Shown here in pieces: positions 37,945 through 46,732 of a DNA stretch of 64,000 nt (the stretch's first letter is position 1; every line of letters begins with the position of its first letter). Under the pieces are notes generated by a model. It was given only the letters and a program-made list of their open reading frames with translations, did no database searches and was not told the DNA's origin. The stretch is from assembly GCF_015206815.1 (NCBI RefSeq), contig NZ_JADEXZ010000001.1, positions 62,001-126,000 on the forward strand, given 5' to 3'. The position numbers and the translations under genes are program-made. Source of the DNA: Fortiea sp. LEGE XX443. Lineage in GTDB: Bacteria > Cyanobacteriota > Cyanobacteriia > Cyanobacteriales > Nostocaceae.

Positions 37945-38065
37945 AATGTTAGTAAAAATGATTGGGTGTTGCATAATTGTGATGTTGGGATTTGCATTAA
38001 TAATAATCACCGTGTCTTTGCGTATCCGTGTCAGCCTCAATCCTCTCAGTATTCAGCAACGCCGA

Positions 38066-38446
38066 TTATTGCTGTTCGGCGCTGTAAGTATAAAAGTTAT
38101 TAAATGCTCCCACCGTTTCAAATTTGTAACCAGGTAGCCAAGTTCCCAATGTTAAATCTGTACGATACACACTAAACAACAAAAAGTCCTGCCTGTCCGT
38201 CGTTTTAGAAACCACCTCTCGGATCTGCGGATTGGTTGAATCAACTATTTTGTTACAACTTGAATTTAGTAAATTTTCTATTAGCTTAGATGTTTTTTTA
38301 CACACATCACTTTTTAAGTATTCTGTCAGCCGATCTACCGCATACTCTTCATATTTATCTTGAGTGGGATTGGTTTGGGACATTGCTACGCCAGCTACAG
38401 CTATACTTGTAGCGATCGCAAATGCCATAATAGTTAAGAGTTTCAT
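38066..38446 (-). CDS. Small exported DUF4359-like protein
   Basis: A 126-residue exported protein from the ATG at 38446. GGAGAGA lies just upstream of that codon, and an ATG at 38461 would overlap this ribosome binding site. The signal peptide is MKLLTIMAFAIATSIAVAGV with cleavage near MSQT. The mature part (YEEYAVDRLTEYLKSDVCKK, a pair of conserved Cys, RQDFLLFSVYRTDL, KFETVGAFNNFYTYSAEQQ) fits DUF4359 as I remember it. Function unknown; a periplasmic location is likely. Confidence 0.72.
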   Translation of the reverse strand: MKLLTIMAFAIATSIAVAGVAMSQTNPTQDKYEEYAVDRLTEYLKSDVCKKTSKLIENLLNSSCNKIVDSTNPQIREVVSKTTDRQDFLLFSVYRTDLTLGTWLPGYKFETVGAFNNFYTYSAEQQ

Positions 38447-38573
38447 ATTTCTCTCCGTCATACTCTGATAGTTATTAGAGTCCCTGGACTACACATTAGT
38501 AAAGTCCCTTCCTCTTAAAATATGCTTGATCTATCACTAAAAAGGTGCTATGATGAGGAATCGATAAGTCAAT

Positions 38574-38647
38574 GGCGAGCGTAGCCAAGTGGTTAAGGCA
38601 GTGGTTTGTGGTACCACCATTCGTGGGTTCAATTCCCATCGTTCGCC
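38574..38647 (+). tRNA. tRNA-His (anticodon GTG)
   Basis: The sequence folds as a cloverleaf: an encoded extra G (38574) pairs with discriminator C (38647), and the acceptor stem is GCGAGCG with CGTTCGC. The D arm is GCC...GGC, the anticodon arm GTGGT-TTGTGGT-ACCAC with anticodon GTG, and the T arm GTGGG-TTCAATT-CCCAT. The extra 5' G opposite C73 is the identity mark of tRNA-His. CCA is not encoded. Confidence 0.95.
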
Positions 38648-38661
38648 CTGAATAATACAAC

Positions 38662-38709
38662 TTACAAAAGACCGTAGCTATTAACCGGAATAGCTACGGT
38701 CTTTTGTAA
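38662..38709 (+). terminator. Long perfect hairpin after tRNA-His
   Basis: A 21-bp perfect stem (38662-38682 with 38689-38709) and a 6-base loop AACCGG. The arm ends in CTTTTG, giving a short T-run. Its position 14 bases after the tRNA fits a terminator; the symmetric sequence could also stop leftward transcription from the acyltransferase gene. Confidence 0.8.
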
Positions 38710-38792
38710 CTTCTACCCCTAATCAAAAAAACTTTCTGAGCGTTTTTATCGTTACAAGTATACCGAAAAGTATTGGGTTCGATTCTTTCTAA

Positions 38793-40181
38793 TCAAATCA
38801 AACTTTCCATTGCTTGTTGTAAATCATTTGTGAAATCAGCAACAGCTTGCTTTGCACCAGCACGACTTTCTTTATATGCCGAATAACGCTCAGATATAGA
38901 TATCGGTTGCCCAATAGTAATCTTGACTCGCTGTTTACCTAATTGTGGACGCGGAAAAGATTTATCACCTTTAATTTTGGCAACCATCTGCCATAAAATT
39001 AAAGTTGTTTCGGCAAACCTTTCGACTGTTGGCTTTGCTTTTATATAGTTGCCGGAAACTGCAACGAAACTTTCTACTAAACGCATGTGCCACATTCTCG
39101 CATTGGCTTCTTCAGCGACGCGATCGCCTAACGCTCTTTCTACAGACGATAATGCTTTTATATCCTTAAAATCTTCTCTAAATATATAATTCCAACCAGC
39201 TTGTTCTACCCGGCGACAACGGTCAGTAAAATTTCCTTTCGGTTGCAAGTTAAAATATTGCTCAGATATTTGTAATGCTGCATTTAATAAAGCTTGCAAT
39301 CGTAATGCTAGGGCTTCATTTCTATCTTTAATTTCCCCGACAGTTTGAGCATCAGCCAGCTTTTGATGATAAAAGCGCGTGTAAAATTGCTCCATTAAAG
39401 ATAATAAATGTTCTGCCAAACTTAACAATCGTGGATAAAGTAACTCCATTGAAGCAATATTATCTGTCCTTCCCGCATTCACAGGCAAACCACTAGCAGC
39501 TTCCAACTCACTTAATAATTGCGCGACCGCACTCCACGGCGCAGCAGTATAACTATATTTAATCCCAACTGGTACAATTAAAACCTGTTCTGAGCGTCCG
39601 GCTTTTTGCAAATCTTCCGCGCACCAAAAGCCTAACTGAGCAATACCGGGTTCCAATGGGCTGATAATCTCTGATAGTCCATTTGTTGCACCCTCCGGCG
39701 CAGCAGCCATCGGGAATTTACCATTGGCGAACAAATCACGCGCCGAACGCAACCCTGTCCAGTCAGCCTTACCGCGTTGGATAGGAGTTCCACCCAACCG
39801 CGAAGCTACCCAACCAGCATAAGAACCAGCCCATAAAGGAATGCCGCGATCGTAGATAAAATGAGCATGAATGGGAGACTGTAATGCTATACCCTGTTCT
39901 CGTGCTACCTTCGGCACAAGTTGAGACAGCAAGTAGCCCAAACAAAAGGGATCATCTACTTTAGGATGACGAAACGCCAACAAAAAGCGAATTTTACCTT
40001 CCTGAAACTGGCGATAAGTATCCGCTAAAACTTCTACATTCTCTGCTTCAATTTGGGAAATAGCAGTTTGCCATTGTATCCAACTAGGTAGAAACGTGTG
40101 AACAACTCGTAAAAATAAAGGATTGAATGCTGGCGGAATAAATTCCAGAGGTGGCTGTGCTTGATAAAGTACGTCTGACAA
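38793..40181 (-). CDS. Phospholipid/glycerol acyltransferase-like protein
   Basis: A 462-residue protein whose middle resembles PlsC-type acyltransferases: PIHAHFIYDRGIPLWAGSYA, RLGGTPIQRGKADWTGLRSA and KFPMAAAPEGATNGLSE, the last matching the acceptor motif FPEGTRS. The first motif is not the canonical H-x4-D; here His is three residues from Asp. The remaining C-terminal half (about 230-460) is helical and unlike classical PlsC. It may acylate a glycerolipid precursor, but the altered motif leaves the reaction uncertain. It is monocistronic, facing away from proS. Confidence 0.7.
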   Translation of the reverse strand: MSDVLYQAQPPLEFIPPAFNPLFLRVVHTFLPSWIQWQTAISQIEAENVEVLADTYRQFQEGKIRFLLAFRHPKVDDPFCLGYLLSQLVPKVAREQGIALQSPIHAHFIYDRGIPLWAGSYAGWVASRLGGTPIQRGKADWTGLRSARDLFANGKFPMAAAPEGATNGLSEIISPLEPGIAQLGFWCAEDLQKAGRSEQVLIVPVGIKYSYTAAPWSAVAQLLSELEAASGLPVNAGRTDNIASMELLYPRLLSLAEHLLSLMEQFYTRFYHQKLADAQTVGEIKDRNEALALRLQALLNAALQISEQYFNLQPKGNFTDRCRRVEQAGWNYIFREDFKDIKALSSVERALGDRVAEEANARMWHMRLVESFVAVSGNYIKAKPTVERFAETTLILWQMVAKIKGDKSFPRPQLGKQRVKITIGQPISISERYSAYKESRAGAKQAVADFTNDLQQAMESLI

Positions 40182-40342
40182 GGTAAGGTTCTCCTGAAGT
40201 AGTAATAGGAAGGCGGAAGGCAGGAGGCAGAAGGCAGAAGGGGATATGAAAATTAACTAATGACCAAGCACTTTATACTTCACACTTCATACTTCATACT
40301 TTAGTTGACATAAAGATTTGCAATTTGGAAAAGGACTAAACG

Positions 40343-42157
40343 ATGCGACTGTCACAAATGTTATTCGTTACACTCCGGGATGATCCTGCTGATGCAGAAA
40401 TTCCCAGCCATAAGTTATTACTCCGTGCAGGGTATATTCGTCGCATCGGTAGCGGTATTTATGCTTATCTCCCGTTCATGTGGCGGGTATTGCAAAAGGT
40501 TTCTCAAATTGTGCGGGAAGAAATGAACGCCACAGGCGCACAAGAATGTTTGTTACCCCAATTACAACCGGCTGATTTATGGAAAGAATCAGGACGTTGG
40601 GATACTTACACCAAAGCTGAGGGAATTATGTTTTCCCTAATCGATCGCCGTGAGCAACAATTAGGATTAGGGCCGACTCATGAAGAAGTCATCACAGCGA
40701 TCGCTCGTGATATGATTCGCTCTTATCGTCAGCTACCGCTACATCTCTACCAACTGCAAACCAAGTTCCGTGACGAAATTCGCCCCCGCTTTGGTTTAAT
40801 GCGCGGACGGGAATTCATCATGAAGGACGGTTATTCTTTCCACGTCGATGAAGAAAGCCTGAAAAAAACCTACCAAGATATGTACCAAGCCTACAGCAAC
40901 ATGCTACGGCGGGCTGGGTTGGCATTTCGCCCTGTGGAAGCTGATTCTGGCGCAATTGGTGGTTCTGGTTCTACAGAATTTATGGTGTTGGCAGAAGCTG
41001 GGGAAGACGAGGTTCTCTACACCGAAGATGGTAAATACGCCGCCAACGTCGAAAAAGCCGTTTCTCTACCTGCGGATGCAGAAGCTTCACCGTTTACCAA
41101 CTATGAGAAAAGGGAAACACCTGGAACCGACACGATTGAAAAACTCTGTCAATTCTTGAAATGTTCTCCCACCCAAATTGTTAAAACCGTTCTATATCAA
41201 ACAGTTTATGACAATGGGTTAACTGTGTTGGTTTTGGTAAGTATTCGCGGAGATCAAGAAGTCAATGAAGTCAAATTACAAAATGAATTGACTCGGTTAG
41301 CAGGTAACTACGGCGCAAAAGCAATCATTTCTTTAAATGTACCCAGTGTGGAAACTCAACAAACCTGGGCGGCGAAATCTCTACCTTTAGGTTATATTGC
41401 ACCGGATATTGGTGACGAATATATTGCTGGTAACAAACAAGTTCACGCTAAGTTTGTGCGGTTGGTAGATAAAACCGCAGTTGATTTAAAAAATTTCGTC
41501 ACAGGCGCGAATGAAACTGGTTATCACGTTGTTGGTGCTAATTGGAATGAGCAATTTAAGCTACCAGAAAGTGTAGTAGATTTTCGTAAAGCCAGACCAG
41601 GCGATCGCGCTATCCACAACCCAGAACAAAGATTAGAAAGCGCTCGTGGCATCGAAGTTGGTCACATCTTCCAATTAGGCACAAAATATTCCCAAGCGAT
41701 GGGTGCAACGTATACCAACGAACAAGGGGAAGAAAAACCTTTGGTTATGGGTTGCTATGGTGTAGGTGTGTCGCGTTTGGCACAGTCAGCTGTTGAGCAA
41801 TCTTACGATAAAGATGGGATTATCTGGCCTGTAGCGATCGCACCTTATCATGCGATCGTCACAATTCCTAACATTAATGATGCCCAACAAGTGCAAGTTG
41901 CCGAAAAACTTTACAGTGAACTCAATCAAGCCGGCATTGAAACATTATTAGATGACCGTGATGAACGCGCCGGAGTTAAATTTAAAGACGCTGATTTAAT
42001 TGGCATACCTTATAGAATTGTTACGGGACGCGCAATCGCCAACGGTAAAGTTGAAGTGGTAGAAAGAGCAACTCGTCAATCTCAAGAAATTGCTATTGAT
42101 GAAGTTATAACTACGCTTAAACAATGGATTACATCAGCAATAGAAGTTAAAAATTAA
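40343..42157 (+). CDS. proS: Prolyl-tRNA synthetase
   Basis: A 604-residue bacterial-type ProRS that charges tRNA-Pro. Class II motifs are visible: motif 1 ([20 protein letters not shown] region), motif 2 ([20 protein letters not shown]) and motif 3 ([18 protein letters not shown]). Between motifs 2 and 3 lies the YbaK-like editing insertion (about 225-400, [40 protein letters not shown]) that clears mischarged Ala-tRNA-Pro. The C-terminal anticodon domain ([40 protein letters not shown]) is complete. Length is normal. Confidence 0.97.
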   Translation: MRLSQMLFVTLRDDPADAEIPSHKLLLRAGYIRRIGSGIYAYLPFMWRVLQKVSQIVREEMNATGAQECLLPQLQPADLWKESGRWDTYTKAEGIMFSLIDRREQQLGLGPTHEEVITAIARDMIRSYRQLPLHLYQLQTKFRDEIRPRFGLMRGREFIMKDGYSFHVDEESLKKTYQDMYQAYSNMLRRAGLAFRPVEADSGAIGGSGSTEFMVLAEAGEDEVLYTEDGKYAANVEKAVSLPADAEASPFTNYEKRETPGTDTIEKLCQFLKCSPTQIVKTVLYQTVYDNGLTVLVLVSIRGDQEVNEVKLQNELTRLAGNYGAKAIISLNVPSVETQQTWAAKSLPLGYIAPDIGDEYIAGNKQVHAKFVRLVDKTAVDLKNFVTGANETGYHVVGANWNEQFKLPESVVDFRKARPGDRAIHNPEQRLESARGIEVGHIFQLGTKYSQAMGATYTNEQGEEKPLVMGCYGVGVSRLAQSAVEQSYDKDGIIWPVAIAPYHAIVTIPNINDAQQVQVAEKLYSELNQAGIETLLDDRDERAGVKFKDADLIGIPYRIVTGRAIANGKVEVVERATRQSQEIAIDEVITTLKQWITSAIEVKN

Positions 42158-42532
42158 ACGCCAAAAAATACATAGGAATAATACTGGCAGTAGTTTGCAA
42201 TTGAATGCAACATAACTTTTAAAGTTAGGGAAAAAGGTAATAGATGACAATTCTGTTCCTTGTCACCTGTCACCTGTTCCCTGTCACCTAATTGTTAATA
42301 ATTTCCAAAATCTCACGAAACAATCAGATTTATAGAATTTGGCAGATGACGGATTTAAAGCGCAAATTCTAGAATTAGAGAAGGAATCTCTAAAATAAGC
42401 GATCGCACTATTTAGGCTGATATAGCCATGCTTTAAATCTCTGGAAACTCTCTAGTTGTTAGTATCGTCCATAACCAGGCTGCTCTTCACATAAAAAAAT
42501 ATCTCAGCCCTCAGTCAGGAAGGTTTTTAATT
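42158..42532. other. Gene-free stretch between proS and the GerMN gene
   Basis: Holds the repeat tgtcacctgtcacctgttccctgtcacct at 42258-42288, also present at 5696-5752 and 30961-30997. The rest shows no recognisable gene or structure. Confidence 0.4.
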
Positions 42533-43156
42533 ATGAATGACCAACAAGGATCTAATCGGATATCTTCGGGTGTAATAGCAGCCGTCTCAGCGTCCGTTAT
42601 TGCAGTTAGTGGTGGCGTAGCTTGGTTTGCTTCCCAGTCCAACAAAACTCCTGTACCATCAAATTCTTCAAATCCCTCTCAAACTATCCAAAAACCAGGA
42701 CAGCCATCAACTGCTACTCAGCCAAATGAAAAACCTGCTCAAGTTTACTGGCTAAAACCCCAAAACAAAAATATTGCTTTGGCTCCCCAACCAATTGAAG
42801 TAGCAGCTAACCAACCTAATGTAGCCTTAGAAAAAGCTTTCCAAGCTTTGTTAGAAGGGCCAAGTAAAAGTACAGATTCCACAACAACAATTCCCAAAGG
42901 AACTAAGCTACTGGGGCTGAGAGTCAAAGGTGATGAAGTACATGTTAATCTATCGGATAGCTTTACCAGTGGTGGTGGTAGCACCTCAATGGTAGGTCGT
43001 GTAGGACAAGTTGTTTACACAGCCTCAAGCTTAAATCCTAAGGCCAAGGTTTATATTGACGTGAATGGTAAACCTTTGGATGTGTTAGGTGGTGAAGGTG
43101 TAGAGTTGCAACAACCCTTGACGCGAGAAAGCTTTGATAAAAATTATCCGCTTTAG
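42533..43156 (+). CDS. GerMN-domain membrane-anchored protein
   Basis: A 207-residue protein with an N-terminal membrane segment (SGVIAAVSASVIAVSGGVAWF), a Pro/Ser/Gln-rich linker (about 38-70) and a GerMN (sporulation/spore germination-like) domain (about 72-195). Typical pieces are NVALEKAFQALLEGP, KLLGLRVKGDEVHVNLSDSF, MVGRVGQVVYTASSLNP and VYIDVNGKPLDVLGGEG. AGGAAGG at 42519-42525 is a good ribosome binding site. In non-sporulating bacteria such domains are extracytoplasmic and possibly bind peptidoglycan or lipids; the role here is unknown. Confidence 0.88.
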   Translation: MNDQQGSNRISSGVIAAVSASVIAVSGGVAWFASQSNKTPVPSNSSNPSQTIQKPGQPSTATQPNEKPAQVYWLKPQNKNIALAPQPIEVAANQPNVALEKAFQALLEGPSKSTDSTTTIPKGTKLLGLRVKGDEVHVNLSDSFTSGGGSTSMVGRVGQVVYTASSLNPKAKVYIDVNGKPLDVLGGEGVELQQPLTRESFDKNYPL

Positions 43157-43260
43157 TCAATTTTAGTCAAAGGTCAAAAAGAAGGGTGTGGAGGTTAGGG
43201 TGTCGGGTGTCGGGGAAATTAATGGGGGCTTGTACCCTATTAGCTCCGAGGTGGGGTGTA

Positions 43261-43320
43261 CAAAAAGAAAGTTTTTTCTTCTCTCTTCACACCCCACACC
43301 CTACACCCTAGTTTTGGTCA
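43261..43320. repeat. Dispersed repeat shared with 46609-46659
   Basis: 'aaaagaaagttttttcttctc...cttcacaccccacaccct...gttttggtca' is shared by the two loci, with a short AAAGAAA/TTTCTT hairpin at its start. It lies upstream of the stop side of the ArsR gene. Also in this gap is a 'ggtgtggaggttagggtgtcgggtgtcgg' run complementary in part to the repeat. Confidence 0.5.
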
Positions 43321-43352
43321 ATCCCAATGACAAATGACCATTGACAAATAAC

Positions 43353-43700
43353 TTAAAGTTTGGTATTCAGAATACGAAAATTACGAGCTTGCTGTTCTAA
43401 CCTTGTGGCGAGGCGATCGCATACCTGATTACACAACTCAAAAATCATTTCATCTTCCACCCGGTAGTAAGCGCAAGTTCCTTCACTGCGACGGCTAAGG
43501 ATTCCTGCTTGCCACATTACCTTCAGGTGTTTCGAGACATTTGCCTGCGAAGTATGTGTTGCCTCTACCAATTCTTGTACGCATTTTTCCTCATCCCGTA
43601 ATAAGTGCAGCAGCCGCAGACGCATCGGCTCACTTAACAGGCTGAAATATTCGGCTACTTGTTGCACCACTTCCGGCGGTACAGGCAACGCTTGTTTCAT
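43353..43700 (-). CDS. ArsR family transcriptional regulator
   Basis: A 115-residue winged-helix repressor from the ATG at 43700 (MKQALPVPPEVVQQ); an upstream start at 43724 would add eight residues with no family support. The DNA-binding core is LLSEPMRLRLLHLLRDEEKC, VQELVEATHTSQANVSKHLK and AGILSRRSEGTCAYYRVED. Cys residues at CVQELVEA, TCAYYR and LCNQVC could sense metal or redox, but the classic CxC metal motif is absent. It is leftward, downstream of accB, with a 62-base gap. Targets are unknown. Confidence 0.88.
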   Translation of the reverse strand: MKQALPVPPEVVQQVAEYFSLLSEPMRLRLLHLLRDEEKCVQELVEATHTSQANVSKHLKVMWQAGILSRRSEGTCAYYRVEDEMIFELCNQVCDRLATRLEQQARNFRILNTKL

Positions 43701-43762
43701 CAGGAATGACCCGTAAAAACACACAAGGTTAACAATTACTCATTTCATATATAGATTAATAC

Positions 43763-44290
43763 TTAATCAGGGTTAATTCTCATCAAAGGTTGACCATATT
43801 CTACAGGTTCTCCGTTTTGGACAAGAATTTCCATAACTTGTCCTGATATTTCGGCTTCAATCTCGTTCATTAGCTTCATTGCTTCAATGATACACACCGT
43901 TTGTCCTTGACGGACGCGATCGCCTACTTCCACAAATGGTGCTTCGCTTGGTGCAGGTGCGCGATAAAAAGTTCCCACCATTGGAGAGGAAACTTCGACT
44001 AATCTTTTATCAATTGTTGAAGGTGCATTGACAGACAATTGCACGCCAGCACCTGCCGCCGCATTATCCATAACACGTTCTGTAGAAAGCGTTGGAGTCG
44101 CAACTGTTGTCACTGCTGCACCAACCACACCACTGACAGCAGCTTGACTCATCGGTACAGCATGATTGCTAATGCTCACAGCTTTACGTACCGTTAGCTC
44201 AAAGTCATCACTTTTGAGTGTTAGTTCTGCAATATCTGTTTGTGCAATAGTTACCAGCAGTTGTCGGATTTCATTAAAGTCCAATGGCAC
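43763..44290 (-). CDS. accB: Acetyl-CoA carboxylase biotin carboxyl carrier protein
   Basis: A 175-residue BCCP of acetyl-CoA carboxylase, the committed step of fatty acid synthesis. The N-terminus (IRQLLVTIAQTDIAELTLKS) is the AccB dimerisation part, followed by an Ala/Val-rich linker and the biotinyl domain (about 98-175) with VSSPMVGTFYRAPAPSEAPF and the biotinylation site EAMKLMNEIEAE. It lies 108 bases downstream of efp in the same direction, the efp-accB order conserved in cyanobacteria and other bacteria. Confidence 0.97.
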   Translation of the reverse strand: MPLDFNEIRQLLVTIAQTDIAELTLKSDDFELTVRKAVSISNHAVPMSQAAVSGVVGAAVTTVATPTLSTERVMDNAAAGAGVQLSVNAPSTIDKRLVEVSSPMVGTFYRAPAPSEAPFVEVGDRVRQGQTVCIIEAMKLMNEIEAEISGQVMEILVQNGEPVEYGQPLMRINPD

Positions 44291-44398
44291 AGCTTTTATT
44301 ACCTCAACCTGTCCGTAAATTAAGAATTTTCAGTGAGGGCAGGGATTTAATCCCTGTAGAGGGATTTAAATCGGAATTAGCTCTGATTCAGAGATAAT

Positions 44399-44956
44399 TT
44401 ATTCCCTGCCTAAATATTTATCTTCACGAGTATCAATGCGAATCCGTTCTCCTTGAGAAATAAACAAGGGAACCATAACAGTTGCACCAGTTTCTAATTT
44501 TGCTGGTTTAGTGCCACCTGTCGCCGTATCACCTTTGAGTCCAGGGTCAGTTTCGGTGATTTCCAAAACTACAGCATTGGGTAGTTCCACTTCTAATACT
44601 TGCTCACCCCAACGAATCACATTGACTTCCATACCTTCCTTGAGATACTTGACGCGATCGCCAATTTGCGTAGCACTGAGTCGTCCTTCTTCGTAGGTTT
44701 CCATATCCATAAAGACAAACTCATCGCCTTCTTTATAGGTATGCTGCATCGTGATTTTTTCTAGAGTCGCTTGCGGCACAGTTTCCCCAGCCCGGAAAGT
44801 TTTTTCTAGCACTTTTCCGCTTTGAACGTTTTTCAGGGTTGTCCTGACAAACGCAGAACCTTTACCGGGTTTAACGTGGAGGAAATCTATCACTCGCCAT
44901 ACAGACCCATCTAGTACAATTGATACACCGGGTCGAAAATCGTTACTGGAAATCAT
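44399..44956 (-). CDS. efp: Elongation factor P
   Basis: A 185-residue EF-P that relieves ribosome stalling at polyproline. The ATG at 44956 ([20 protein letters not shown]) gives the exact family length; an ATG at 45004 would add 16 non-conserved residues. The tip of the KOW domain reads [12 protein letters not shown], with Lys32 at the position that is modified in many bacteria. The two OB domains follow ([36 protein letters not shown], the EF-P signature). accB follows in the same direction. Confidence 0.97.
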   Translation of the reverse strand: MISSNDFRPGVSIVLDGSVWRVIDFLHVKPGKGSAFVRTTLKNVQSGKVLEKTFRAGETVPQATLEKITMQHTYKEGDEFVFMDMETYEEGRLSATQIGDRVKYLKEGMEVNVIRWGEQVLEVELPNAVVLEITETDPGLKGDTATGGTKPAKLETGATVMVPLFISQGERIRIDTREDKYLGRE

Positions 44957-45344
44957 GAAGCTTTCAAATTTTGGAAGACAATCGGCATTAATTGTACCCT
45001 TCAAGCGGAGTAATTGGTTAATTAGTCAACTGAAGTATGTAGACGCTTTTAGCGGCTTGCCGCAGGCTAGTCTGTTCGCCCCTGGCGTTCCCGCAGGGTA
45101 GTTAGAAGTCTGAAACGGTATCACCCATAAAGCAAAAAGTTTAGCCAGTCAATGATGTGCAGTTTTCCCGCCATAGAACTTGTCAAAACAGGGATGGGTC
45201 AAAAGGCAGGAGGATTAAATTTTACACCTCACACTTCATACTTCACAGTTCACACTTCATACTTTCTCAGCACTCCTACTGTGGGAAGATTATTGATGGG
45301 TTATGCCCAGTCAACAATATTCATGCTGCATTTGAGCCATACTC
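44957..45344. repeat. Gene-free stretch with short palindromes and heptad repeats
   Basis: At 45038-45102 is 'tgtagacgcttttagcggcttgccgcaggctagtctgttcgcccctggcgttcccgcagggtag', a palindrome-rich segment related in reverse to 29199-29236. TGAAGTA-type heptads (cacttcatacttcacagttc) lie at 45230-45262. Open frames across this part are translations of the repeats and are not called. Divergent promoters for efp and the cyclophilin gene should be here. Confidence 0.5.
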
Positions 45345-46442
45345 ATGCTTAAAATCATAAAATCCTGGCTAAAGTCCAGCCTAGTAACAATACTGTTAGT
45401 AACAATATTTTTAGGCATAAATACATCTGGCTGGACTTCTTCCAGTTATGCCGCATTGCCATCTGGCAATGCAATTACCGACGGCAAAGCTTTGTTGCGC
45501 TATGCACTCCCAATTAATAATGAACCAGTACGGCAACTACAAGCCAGTCTAGAAGATATCTCTAACCAGTTGCGGGCTAATCGGCGCTGGGGTGCTATCT
45601 CCAAAGACCTCAGTAAAGCTTCTAGGGTTCTTGATAAGCCTGCACAAATCCTAGCAAGTGTTCCTGAAGAACGCCAATCCCAAGCAGATGCCTGGATTAC
45701 TGAGTTAAAATCTGGCGTGGCTAAACTGCAAGAGTTGGTTAAAACCAAAGACAAAGAACAAATTCTGCAAGATAGAAACAAATTGCTGAATTTGGTTTCT
45801 CTGTTGGAAGAATCAATGGTGAAGGAATTTCCCTTTGAAGTTCCTGAGGAGTACAGCAACCTACCCCAACTTAAAGGTCGTTCTACCATTGAATTTAAAA
45901 CCAGTAAAGGTGACTTAACTGTTGTTGTGGATGGCTACAGCGCCCCTGTCACAGCTGGTAACTTCGTGGATTTGGTGCAAAGGGGTTTTTATAACGGTTT
46001 AGAATTTACCCGTTCTGAAGAATCTTATGTCTTGCAAACTGGAGATCCGACCGGAAAAGAACAGGGTTTTATTGACCCCAAAACAGGTCAATATCGCGCT
46101 ATTCCTCTAGAAATTCTCGTAGAGGGGGATAAAAAACCAACCTACGGCATTACCTTAGAAGATGCGGGTCGTTATCTTGATATGCCCGTGTTACCTTTCT
46201 CATCCTTTGGCGCGTTGGCTATGGCTCGTCCTGAAAGCCAAGTGAATGGCGGTTCTTCTCAAGTCTTCTTTTTCTTGTTTGAACCAGAACTCACCCCAGC
46301 CGGACGTAACTTGCTAGATGGACGTTATTCGGTTTTCGGTTATGTCACCGAAGGCAAGGATGTTTTGGATAAACTGAAGGCTGGTGACAAAATTGAATCA
46401 GCTACGGTGGTTCAGGGAATAGAAAATTTAGTTGAACCGTAA
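45345..46442 (+). CDS. Lumenal/periplasmic cyclophilin-type prolyl isomerase, TLP40/CYP38-like
   Basis: A 365-residue exported protein. Residues 1-37 are a signal peptide ending near SSYAALP, followed by a helical domain (about 45-165, VRQLQASLEDISNQLRANRR, ITELKSGVAKLQELVKTKDK) and a divergent cyclophilin domain (about 178-360, IEFKTSKGDLTVVVDGYSAP, TAGNFVDLVQRGFYNGLEFT, SQVFFFLFEPELTPAGRNLL). This layout is that of plant thylakoid-lumen TLP40/CYP38, which helps photosystem II assembly. Several catalytic residues of standard cyclophilins are replaced, so a chaperone role may dominate. Function is inferred from the plant homologues. Confidence 0.88.
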   Translation: MLKIIKSWLKSSLVTILLVTIFLGINTSGWTSSSYAALPSGNAITDGKALLRYALPINNEPVRQLQASLEDISNQLRANRRWGAISKDLSKASRVLDKPAQILASVPEERQSQADAWITELKSGVAKLQELVKTKDKEQILQDRNKLLNLVSLLEESMVKEFPFEVPEEYSNLPQLKGRSTIEFKTSKGDLTVVVDGYSAPVTAGNFVDLVQRGFYNGLEFTRSEESYVLQTGDPTGKEQGFIDPKTGQYRAIPLEILVEGDKKPTYGITLEDAGRYLDMPVLPFSSFGALAMARPESQVNGGSSQVFFFLFEPELTPAGRNLLDGRYSVFGYVTEGKDVLDKLKAGDKIESATVVQGIENLVEP

Positions 46443-46608
46443 ATGAAGTATGAAGTGTGAAGTATGAAGTGTGAAAAAGAAATTTCATCCTTTATGCTTC
46501 AGCCTTCTTTTTTCAAATATTTCCGGCGGCAAAAACTTGATGAGGAGCGATCGCTAATTCTGGAAAAGTCCGCGATACAATTTTTGGGTTGGTAGTAAAC
46601 ACTGTACT

Positions 46609-46659
46609 AAAAGAAAGTTTTTTCTTCTCCCTTCACACCCCACACCCTAGTTTTGGTCA
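46609..46659. repeat. Second copy of the AAAGAAAG...CACACCC repeat
   Basis: 'aaaagaaagttttttcttctcccttcacaccccacaccctagttttggtca' matches 43261-43320 except for a missing 'tacaccc' unit. It lies between the cyclophilin and phosphatase genes. Confidence 0.55.
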
Positions 46660-46732
46660 CTCTATCTAAATAGATTATTCTGCAAACACTTTAGAGTAAA
46701 ATTAATCCTTTAGATAGAGGAGGGTAAAGCCC

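Noticed and set aside
37946-38137. Plus-strand open frame with hydrophobic start (MLVKMIGCCIIVML)
   Set aside because: It starts at the edge of a MITE-like repeat and runs antisense into the DUF4359-like gene.
45152-45360. Two overlapping plus-strand frames before the cyclophilin gene
   Set aside because: They consist largely of the TGAAGTA-type heptad repeats read in two frames.
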